Made by a program: the position numbers and the translations under genes
The notes under the pieces: model-generated
Told to the model about the DNA's origin: nothing
Database searches by the model: none
The model's input: only the letters and a program-made list of their open reading frames with translations
Source: Bdellovibrionales bacterium
Lineage (GTDB): Bacteria; Bdellovibrionota; Bdellovibrionia; Bdellovibrionales; UBA1609
Direction: 5' to 3'
DNA: 54,378 nucleotides
NCBI GenBank assembly: GCA_007128005.1
Contig: SKYF01000118.1
Location: 1 to 54,378 of the forward strand
In this document: piece after piece, positions 1 through 5,988 of the stretch
How positions within the stretch are numbered: the stretch's first letter is position 1
How the letters are laid out: each line of letters starts with the position of its first letter

Positions 1-143
1 ATCACCTCTGCGCGCTCGGTGGCTGTGAGCTGTTGGGGTAGGGACTTCTGTGCCCATGCGGGAGAGGAAATAGCCAGGCCAATACTAAGAACAAAGAGCA
101 GCACAAAAAGGTGGCAGTGGAATGTGAGGCCAAAGCATTTCAT
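1..143 (-). CDS. secreted protein, N-terminal fragment (runs off the left edge)
   Basis: Forty-seven codons are visible before the window edge. The start of the protein (MKCFGL...) is followed by a hydrophobic stretch rich in Leu, Phe and Val and an apparent signal peptidase I site, SSPAWA before QKSLPQ, so it is very probably exported. An in-frame TGA lies just before GGA-ATG, so this ATG is the first possible start. The GAGGA sequence touches the ATG, which is an unusually short ribosome-binding spacing. It starts 36 nt after the end of the minus-strand gene at 180-1376 and is probably cotranscribed with it. The mature protein lies outside the window, so no function can be given. Confidence 0.6.
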   Translation of the reverse strand, partial: MKCFGLTFHCHLFVLLFVLSIGLAISSPAWAQKSLPQQLTATERAEV

Positions 144-179
144 TCCTCAATTTATGGGTCTCAGCTTTCAGGCGGTCAA

Positions 180-1376
180 CTAGAATTGGCTGACGGCGAT
201 CGTAGTGCCAAGAAGGTCCTCAAGATAGGTGAGCGTGGTTTGCGCTTGGGTGGTGATATCTTGGTCCGAGGCCTGCTCGGTGAGATTTCTGAGGGGGGCA
301 ATAAAGCGAGAAAAAACGATTTCAGCTTGGCTGGGTGAGGAATGAGCACTGGAATCTTGCTCTGCATCGAGGAGGCGTTGGCGACTATTTTGGAGGTGGA
401 ACTCAGCCGACACTAGAACCTGTGTGACGGCTAGTTGCAGGGTATGGTTAGAGTCTTCTCGCAGGAGCACATGCTCAAGGGCCAGGATGTAGTTGAGATC
501 CTTGTAGTAGGTCAGTCCCAACTCAAGGCTTTGGCGCAATGAGGAGTTATAGGCTTCCGTTTGCAGGAGAGTGGCAATTCGCACGAAGCTGGAAGAGCTC
601 GGTGTGCTCACCAGTGCAATTCCTGCCAGTCGCCGAATGTCTTCGCGTTCATCTGCGGACATCTGATCAACTAAGGAGTAAAAGACTGCAGCACTGATAA
701 GGCCAGATTGATACTCGGCAATGAGCTGAGTAAGAGCGGCAAAGTTGGGCTCAGTCAACAGCCTTTCAGCCCAGGCCAAAAGTGCTTTCTGGTCGAGAAG
801 ATCCCCTTCGTCAAGCTCATCAAGGTCTTCGTCTTGGCGGTCTTGAGGCAGTCCATATACGAAAGAGAGGGGTCTGTGGCTCAGATCTTCTCGTTCAGGA
901 AGAGACTCTCGTTGAGCTGAGGAAGAGGGAGGAGTGAGATCAGATTCGGGTGAAGTATCCGTCTCACCGGTCAGCAGTTCTTCTTCATCTTCGAGGTCCT
1001 CAGCTGTTTCATCAGACTCATCATGAGTAAACTCAGCCTTCTCTACAAGCTCAGCGAGCAGAGCTTGATTGGGGTCGTCTGAAGCAGCGGGCTGGCTTGG
1101 GGGCTGTGGCAGAGGGGGCTTGTTTTTGGAGGCTCCTCTTTGTGGGAGCAGATGGCTTGGGGAGGGATCAGAAGTAGCGGCTGAATCCAGCCTTGAGTTG
1201 CCGTGATCCCGGGATCGGCTGTAGGGAATAATATCACCCACAAGCAGCGCTCTTTGTCCATAGGAGCCTGGCTGTTGGCCTGAGTAGCGGGATTTGAGGC
1301 CCGTAAAAATCAGGCCTAAGGCTATCAGCAGAGCTGCAGCTATAAGTAGGCTTTTTTTCTCTGTCCAGTCGATCAC
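180..1376 (-). CDS. membrane-anchored acidic protein of unknown function
   Basis: I do not recognise a family. The start is placed at the GTG at 1376 because GGAGGA lies 8 nt upstream; an ATG at 1424 lacks such a site. The 398-aa product begins with a short basic region and one hydrophobic helix (about residues 7-27, LLIAAALLIALGLIF). A long low-complexity region rich in Pro, Ser, Glu and Asp follows (about 30-180), with several EDE/DLED clusters. The last ~200 residues look mainly alpha-helical, with Leu-rich segments that could form repeat-like helices. This suggests an inner-membrane protein with a long periplasmic linker and a helical C-terminal domain. It is probably in one transcript with the secreted protein downstream. 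Confidence 0.7.
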   Translation of the reverse strand: MIDWTEKKSLLIAAALLIALGLIFTGLKSRYSGQQPGSYGQRALLVGDIIPYSRSRDHGNSRLDSAATSDPSPSHLLPQRGASKNKPPLPQPPSQPAASDDPNQALLAELVEKAEFTHDESDETAEDLEDEEELLTGETDTSPESDLTPPSSSAQRESLPEREDLSHRPLSFVYGLPQDRQDEDLDELDEGDLLDQKALLAWAERLLTEPNFAALTQLIAEYQSGLISAAVFYSLVDQMSADEREDIRRLAGIALVSTPSSSSFVRIATLLQTEAYNSSLRQSLELGLTYYKDLNYILALEHVLLREDSNHTLQLAVTQVLVSAEFHLQNSRQRLLDAEQDSSAHSSPSQAEIVFSRFIAPLRNLTEQASDQDITTQAQTTLTYLEDLLGTTIAVSQF

Positions 1377-1582
1377 TTTTATAGTCCTCCACTCTGCTGA
1401 AGGGGCACAAAGTGTGCTCACCACTCACATCAGGATTAAGGGGTTGAAATAACTGGAAAAAAACAACTTACACAGGGGCTTAAGGGGCTAGATCCAGCTG
1501 TCTTGTTTTTAGACGCTGCGATCCTGAGCTGGACATAAGAATAAAAAAAATCTACTCTTTTTAATATCTTAGGAGATTGAAT

Positions 1583-2500
1583 TTGCCACAAAAAGCGGTG
1601 ACCAAAAACTGCCCTTTGCAGAAACAGGTCGAAAAGGCCTGTCGCGGAGACAGAGTGGCCTTGGCCAAAGCATTAAGTGAACTGGAGCGCCTTGGCGCAA
1701 GGGGCTTGGCAGAGGCTCCAGAACTTCTGACTTCAGAAAAACCAGCTCTGCGGGTGGGGATCACGGGCCCACCCGGAGCTGGCAAGTCCACCTTGGTTTC
1801 AGCTTTGATCCGAGAATTGAGGCGACAGGATTTACAGGTGGCTGTTGTGGCCGTAGATCCATCAAGCCCCTTGACCCATGGGGCGATACTGGGTGACCGC
1901 ATTCGCTATAGAGAGCACTTTTTGGATGAGAAGGTGTTTATTCGCTCGCTGGGGACTCGCGGCAGCCTGGGGGGTTTGAGTGCCTCAGCCTATTTGATGT
2001 TGCGGGCCTTTGATCTCTGTGACTTTGATGTTGTGCTGGTGGAAACCGTGGGAGTGGGGCAGAGTGAGATGGATGTCATGTATGTGGCCGACGAAGTTAT
2101 GGTGGTTTTAGTGCCTGAGTCTGGAGATGCCGTTCAGGCCATGAAGGCCGGCTTGCTTGAAATTGCCGACCTTTTTGTTGTCAATAAGGCCGATCGCCCA
2201 GGCGCTGACAGTTTGGTTCGCGAACTTGAACTCTCTGCCCAGCTTTCGGCAGAGGCGGGACAAAGGGTTGCCGAAGTCATTAAAACTGTGGCCACTGAGG
2301 GGCGGGGGTTAGAGCCCATAGCCCAGAGGGTTTTTACTGCTCTCAATAACAGAGCTGTCTGGGAAAAGCAGAGGCAAGCTCCCCAGCGTCTGCAACAGGA
2401 GGCCAGAGCCCTGCTTCGTCAAGACTGGGAAGAGCGGATTCACCGTCAAATTCAACAGGTTCGAGTCGCTCAAGATCTACTCAAAGTTATTCCCTCTTAG
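1583..2500 (+). CDS. meaB: MeaB/ArgK-family P-loop GTPase
   Basis: G3E-class GTPase of the MeaB family. Known members act as chaperones for B12-dependent acyl-CoA mutases, guarding cofactor loading and release. Visible motifs are a Walker A, GPPGAGKS (about residues 62-69), the DPSSP segment, the RSLGTRGSLGGLS switch region, the VETVGVGQSE G3 region and NKAD for guanine specificity. Length (about 305 aa) fits the family. The start is a TTG at 1583, which has AGGAG 7 nt upstream; a second in-frame TTG at 1577 is too close to that site. No mutase gene is in the window, so the client is unknown. The gene is divergent from the minus-strand gene at 1376. Confidence 0.9.
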   Translation: MPQKAVTKNCPLQKQVEKACRGDRVALAKALSELERLGARGLAEAPELLTSEKPALRVGITGPPGAGKSTLVSALIRELRRQDLQVAVVAVDPSSPLTHGAILGDRIRYREHFLDEKVFIRSLGTRGSLGGLSASAYLMLRAFDLCDFDVVLVETVGVGQSEMDVMYVADEVMVVLVPESGDAVQAMKAGLLEIADLFVVNKADRPGADSLVRELELSAQLSAEAGQRVAEVIKTVATEGRGLEPIAQRVFTALNNRAVWEKQRQAPQRLQQEARALLRQDWEERIHRQIQQVRVAQDLLKVIPS

Positions 2501-2547
2501 TTAAGGAAAGACTCTTCCCTTGAGTTGAAAGTTCTTGACATAATTAA

Positions 2548-2566
2548 TGCAGAATGTCATTTTGCA
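2548..2566. promoter_or_regulatory. operator-like palindrome upstream of the secreted Cys protein
   Basis: TGCAGAATG-T-CATTTTGCA is an inverted repeat with 9-nt arms and one G.T mismatch. It sits 35 nt before the ATG at 2601 and beside a TTGACA-like hexamer (2535-2540). Its size and symmetry suit a dimeric repressor site, but no regulator is identified. Confidence 0.35.
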
Positions 2567-2600
2567 GCTCCCTTGGAGAACTTTTGAGTGAGGAATCCCC

Positions 2601-3056
2601 ATGTTTTTTGTTTCACTGATAGTAGTTATAATGAGCTCTGCGAGCCCCTTACTGGCATCTTCTGCAAAGATCTATCCGGTGGAGCCGGTGACAGAGTTTT
2701 CTTGTCAGTATTTTTTTAAGGAAGTTCGTGGCCGTCAGGTGCCTTTTAAAGGCGACCGAATTTGCATCCATGGCACAGTTTATCCAAACCAGGCTTTTCA
2801 TGCCTATGGTCGGCAGTTGAAAAACTCGAGTCAGGAAAGAGCCACTCTCTATTCTTTTGTGATTGATGACAAACCGGGCTCCCAAGGGGAAGACCCCTTT
2901 ATCTGTGACAACTATTCAGGAAATTCCCCAATTTATCCTATATATGTGGCTGTAGTGAACGAGCTGGACATTGCCTGGGATTTGGGCCTAGGAGAAGGTC
3001 CTTACTGTCGCATTGTATTTGGCCCAGAGCCCATGTTCTGGGGTGAGGGCGAGTAG
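2601..3056 (+). CDS. small secreted protein with four cysteines, unknown function
   Basis: The 151-aa product starts with a signal peptide (MFFVSLIVVIMSSASPLLAS, cleavage likely after LAS-SA). The mature part has four Cys, in FSCQYF, RICIHG, FICDNY and PYCRIV, enough for two disulfides. It is rich in aromatic residues and Gly and lacks any domain I recognise. A periplasmic, surface or released location is inferred. A palindrome lies just upstream. It is followed by an AT-rich gap and the flagellar locus, but nothing in the sequence ties it to flagella. Confidence 0.7.
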   Translation: MFFVSLIVVIMSSASPLLASSAKIYPVEPVTEFSCQYFFKEVRGRQVPFKGDRICIHGTVYPNQAFHAYGRQLKNSSQERATLYSFVIDDKPGSQGEDPFICDNYSGNSPIYPIYVAVVNELDIAWDLGLGEGPYCRIVFGPEPMFWGEGE

Positions 3057-3124
3057 ATTCCAATCAAATAAGCCCAATAAAATAAAGAGCTTAAAAAAAT
3101 AAAAGCCCATTATAACGCTTCGCA

Positions 3125-3151
3125 TAAAGTTCTGGACTAAAGTGCCGATAC
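3125..3151 (+). promoter_or_regulatory. FliA (sigma-28) promoter for the 113-aa protein
   Basis: TAAAGTTC at 3125-3132 and GCCGATAC at 3144-3151 match the known FliA consensus TAAAGTTT-N11-GCCGATAA at 14 of 16 positions with exact spacing. By analogy with the mapped E. coli fliC start, transcription would begin about 8 nt after the -10 element, at or next to the ATG at 3159. Confidence 0.8.
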
Positions 3152-3158
3152 AGGGTCC

Positions 3159-3500
3159 ATGAAGCTGGCGTCTTTGGGGCCATTTGTGGCCCACCCAAAT
3201 CCAGAAGAGGATGGAGAGGCTGAACTTGCTGCCGAGGCCATTGCTGAGGAGCAAAAAAAGGTCCAGCCCATCCCACAACAGCGGGGCCAGGGCAGCTCCC
3301 TGGCTAGCTCTGCTTCGACTCAAAGTGAGAAAGAGCCCAAACTTATTCATCTGGAGGATTTTTTAGTACGGAAAAACAGACGGGGGGAGAAGACTGCCTC
3401 CGTTCGCATTCGTCTTAAAAAAATAAAAAAATTCAGGGCTTTTGAGGATCAAAGGGACTCGGAACTGGCTAGAGAGATGGGCTACAGCAAAAAAATCTAA
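3159..3500 (+). CDS. FliA-regulated small protein of unknown function, head of the flagellin locus
   Basis: A 113-aa soluble protein with no signal peptide or membrane helix. The N-terminal half is acidic, Ala/Glu-rich and then Gln/Ser-rich, so probably disordered. The C-terminal part (from about residue 60) is strongly basic (VRKNRRGEK, IRLKKIKKF). No family is recognised, and it does not resemble FlgM. The FliA-type promoter directly in front places it in the late flagellar regulon. If the predicted start of transcription is right, the ATG would be leaderless. An alternative is GTG at 3186, which has GGGG 6 nt upstream and would remove nine residues. Confidence 0.7.
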   Translation: MKLASLGPFVAHPNPEEDGEAELAAEAIAEEQKKVQPIPQQRGQGSSLASSASTQSEKEPKLIHLEDFLVRKNRRGEKTASVRIRLKKIKKFRAFEDQRDSELAREMGYSKKI

Positions 3501-3528
3501 AAAAATAACTCAAAGCATTATTTTTCCC

Positions 3529-3555
3529 TAAAGTTTTAACGCGACGTGACGATAG
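3529..3555 (+). promoter_or_regulatory. FliA (sigma-28) promoter of flagellin 1
   Basis: TAAAGTTT at 3529-3536, 11 nt, then GACGATAG at 3548-3555: exact consensus -35 and 6 of 8 in the -10. The implied leader to the ATG at 3670 is about 107 nt. Confidence 0.8.
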
Positions 3556-3583
3556 GATGTCTGACTGCTGAAACAAAAACCTT

Positions 3584-3633
3584 CTGTGGGCACTCGATGC
3601 CACAGGACCTTTTTTCCGGATGTGAGGCTCCGG
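3584..3633 (+). other. structured 5' leader of flagellin 1
   Basis: Two hairpins lie between the FliA promoter and the start codon. The first is CTGTGG-(G)-CA / TGCCACAG at 3584-3605 with a CTCGA loop and one bulged G. The second is CCGGA / TCCGG at 3616-3620 and 3629-3633. Such leaders can control mRNA stability or translation; that role is inferred. Confidence 0.4.
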
Positions 3634-3669
3634 AGTCAAAAAGAGATCCTGGGCAATAGGGGGTGCTCT

Positions 3670-4500
3670 ATGTCCTTTAAAATCAATGCTGAGTTTGTGT
3701 CCCTTAGGGCGCAAAGACACCTGTCTCAATCACAAAGACAGGTGGAAGGGTCTTTGGCCGCCTTGGCCTCGGGACGAAAGATCGTACGTCCTGGTGACGA
3801 TGCGGCAGGCTTTGCCATCTCTGAGTCTCTGCGGGGCCAGGTGTCTGGAAGTCGTCAGGCCAAGGCCAACGCCGAGCAGGCCATGGCTTTTATCCAGACC
3901 GCTGAGGGAGGACTCAACGAACAAAACAACATATTGATACGCCTCCGCGAGTTGGCAGTCCAGTCGGCCAGTGACACGGTCAGCAATAAAGAGAGAAGTT
4001 TCATAGAGATGGAGTTTACTCAGCTCAAGGAGGAGTACGATCGGATTTCTCAGTCCACTCGATTTGGCGAGCAGTCCCTGCTTTCAGGCTCAGGGCAAAC
4101 ATATGAGTTTCATGTGGGGCCTTTTTCGGGGCCAGAAAACACGATCTCTTTCCGTCTGGACGCCGACACATCTGCTCGGCGCTCGGGAATTGGTAGCAGC
4201 CAGGTGGACACACAAAGGGCTGCCCGCCGTTCTATTGAAGACATTGATCAGGCTATGTCAAAGGTGGCTGAGGTTCGAGCTCAGTTTGGCTCGGTTCACT
4301 CTCGCTTTCACTACTCCATCGACAATCTGGCCGTCCAGGCTGAGAATCTGGAAATGGCCAGGTCGCAGATTGTAGATGTAGACGTCGCTCGGGAGGTCTC
4401 TGAGTTGACTCGTCATCAAATTATCCAGGATATGGGGGTTTCTGTCCTCGCTCAGGCCAAGATGGACTCTGCGCGGGCTCTGCGACTCCTCACCATTTAA
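3670..4500 (+). CDS. flagellin 1 (divergent copy)
   Basis: Flagellar filament subunit of 276 aa, about the length of flagellins that keep only the D0/D1 core and lack the variable D2/D3 domains. Conserved D1 features are ALASGRKIV, DDAAGFAIS, EGGLNEQNNIL and IRLRELAVQSASDT. The C-terminal D0 helix runs from about residue 230 to the end. Compared with flagellins 2 and 3, the first residues read MSFKINAEF rather than MGLRI(S/N)TN, and it ends LRLLTI rather than LRL(L/I)G. The ATG at 3670 is chosen because an AGGGGG lies 6-7 nt upstream and flagellins begin there; an earlier in-frame start would add 28 unrelated residues. It has its own FliA promoter and terminator. Confidence 0.95.
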   Translation: MSFKINAEFVSLRAQRHLSQSQRQVEGSLAALASGRKIVRPGDDAAGFAISESLRGQVSGSRQAKANAEQAMAFIQTAEGGLNEQNNILIRLRELAVQSASDTVSNKERSFIEMEFTQLKEEYDRISQSTRFGEQSLLSGSGQTYEFHVGPFSGPENTISFRLDADTSARRSGIGSSQVDTQRAARRSIEDIDQAMSKVAEVRAQFGSVHSRFHYSIDNLAVQAENLEMARSQIVDVDVAREVSELTRHQIIQDMGVSVLAQAKMDSARALRLLTI

Positions 4501-4556
4501 TTCCCTAAGGATTTATCTATTCGTCGAGAATAAGGGCGGGCAAAAACCAAATTTCA

Positions 4557-4589
4557 GGCCGGGGGCTTTGGTAGCCTCCGGCCTTTTTT
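4557..4589 (+). terminator. rho-independent terminator after flagellin 1
   Basis: An 11-bp stem (GGCCGGGGGCT / AGCCTCCGGCC, one G/A mismatch) with a TTGGT loop is followed by TTTTTT. It ends the flagellin 1 transcript. Confidence 0.9.
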
Positions 4590-4709
4590 GCGGGCAGAGC
4601 TCTCAAGAAATGCACCGCATTAGGCCTTAAGGCGAATTTTTTTTCAAATTTGAATCCAGTGATTTTAGCGACAAGACGCATAGTGTCCTATTTTTCCTAG
4701 ACTTTGGGC

Positions 4710-4736
4710 TAAAGTTTCCTGGACCAAGGCCGAGAA
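4710..4736 (+). promoter_or_regulatory. FliA (sigma-28) promoter of flagellin 2
   Basis: TAAAGTTT at 4710-4717 and GCCGAGAA at 4729-4736: exact -35 and 7 of 8 in the -10, with the standard 11-nt gap. It lies in the 475-nt gap between flagellins 1 and 2 and implies a leader of about 230 nt. Confidence 0.85.
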
Positions 4737-4939
4737 GGCTCATGAACACGTTGGAGCACCAAAGAGGTTTTGTTTCAGCAGTCAACGAAAGAAAACCTTT
4801 CTTCTCTTACTCAAAGGGTCAGTCACCCCTTTCGAGTGGGAGGGTCTCCAAAAACAAATTTTATTAACCTGACAGGGAAGTCATTGGTCTGTCACCAATC
4901 GGCCGGAGGAAAGGCTGTGGGCAGGTGGTGGGTCAAACT

Positions 4940-4957
4940 ATGCAAATTGATTTGCAT
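4940..4957 (+). repeat. perfect inverted repeat just before the flagellin 2 ribosome site
   Basis: ATGCAAAT-TG-ATTTGCAT is perfectly symmetric and ends 8 nt before the GGAGG at 4966-4970. In RNA it can form a 7-bp stem with a UUGA loop, so it could tune ribosome access; as DNA it could be an operator. Confidence 0.6.
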
Positions 4958-4975
4958 GCAACAATGGAGGCTACC

Positions 4976-5803
4976 ATGGGCTTAAGAATAAATACCAATT
5001 TGGCGTCAATCAATGCGCAAAGACAGCTGACGACTCAGCAACATAGGTTAGAGCATGCGCAGGCAGCACTGGCATCGGGCCAAAGAATCGTCAATGCATC
5101 TGATGATGCTGCAGGGCTCGCCATTTCAGAGAATATCCGCGGACAGGTGGCGGGGATTCGACAGGCGCGAAACAACGCCTATAACGCTCAATCGCTAATT
5201 CAAGTCAGCGAAGGCGGTTTAAATGAGATTAACAATATCTTGATTCGTCTTCGGGAGTTGGGAGTGCAGGCAGCCTCGGACACTGTCAGTGACACAGAAA
5301 GGGGCTTTTTGAACCTAGAGGCTCAACAGCTTATAGAGGAGTCCAATAGGATTGCCGTGTCCACCCGCTTCGGAAACCAGACACTGCTGGATGGTTCTGG
5401 TAGGCAGCTGGAGTACCATGTGGGAGCTTTCTCTGGCCCGGAAAACGTGATCCGCTACAATATCACTGCAGATGCGACCAATCGTGCTCTAGGTATCCAG
5501 AGTGTCTCTGTTGGGGATCGAAATGGCGCCAGAAGAACTCTGGAGCAGGTAGACGAAGCCCTGGTAAAAATTGGGAGCCTGCGTGCAGATTTTGGAGCCG
5601 TGCAGAGTCGTCTGAACACGACAGTCAGCAACTTGGATATTCAGAATGAGAACCTCTCGGCCGCACGATCCAGGATTATGGACGCCGATGTCGCCCATGA
5701 AACCGCAGAGATGACTTCCGCGCAGATTCTTCAGCAGGCATCTATCGCCGTTTTGGCCAATGCCAACCAAAATGGAGCTGCAGCTTTGCGGTTGATTGGC
5801 TAA
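4976..5803 (+). CDS. flagellin 2
   Basis: Flagellar filament subunit, 275 aa, core D0/D1 type. It begins MGLRINTNLASINAQRQL and shows ALASGQRIV, DDAAGLAIS, GGLNEINNILIRLRELGVQ and the closing ALRLIG of the C-terminal D0 helix. The ATG at 4976 has GGAGG 5 nt upstream; an in-frame start 51 nt earlier would only add leader sequence. The middle (about residues 140-190) shares YHVGAFSGPENVIRYNI with flagellin 1 (FHVGPFSGPENTISFRL), so 1 and 2 look like closer relatives than either is to 3. Own FliA promoter and terminator. Confidence 0.95.
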   Translation: MGLRINTNLASINAQRQLTTQQHRLEHAQAALASGQRIVNASDDAAGLAISENIRGQVAGIRQARNNAYNAQSLIQVSEGGLNEINNILIRLRELGVQAASDTVSDTERGFLNLEAQQLIEESNRIAVSTRFGNQTLLDGSGRQLEYHVGAFSGPENVIRYNITADATNRALGIQSVSVGDRNGARRTLEQVDEALVKIGSLRADFGAVQSRLNTTVSNLDIQNENLSAARSRIMDADVAHETAEMTSAQILQQASIAVLANANQNGAAALRLIG

Positions 5804-5901
5804 GGTGACTAGGGTTTCTAGGTCCTTAAACTTTGTATTCGTTCAGTTTTTTTAGGTTTTGAGTAGTTGTGCCCACAGAAAAATAACTACTCTTAAGCCC
5901 G

Positions 5902-5934
5902 CCCTGGGGAGCCTCACTGCCCCCGGGGTTTTTT
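5902..5934 (+). terminator. rho-independent terminator after flagellin 2
   Basis: CCCTGGGG and CCCCGGGG pair over 8 bp (one G.U) around an 11-nt loop, followed by TTTTTT. Confidence 0.85.
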
Positions 5935-5988
5935 AAAAAAAGATAGTTCTTGTAGTCTGTGGTGGGTTCATTTGCTAAAAGATGAATC

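Noticed and set aside
111-338. 75-aa plus-strand frame near the left edge
   Set aside because: It is antisense to two supported minus-strand genes, one with a signal peptide and one with a good ribosome site.
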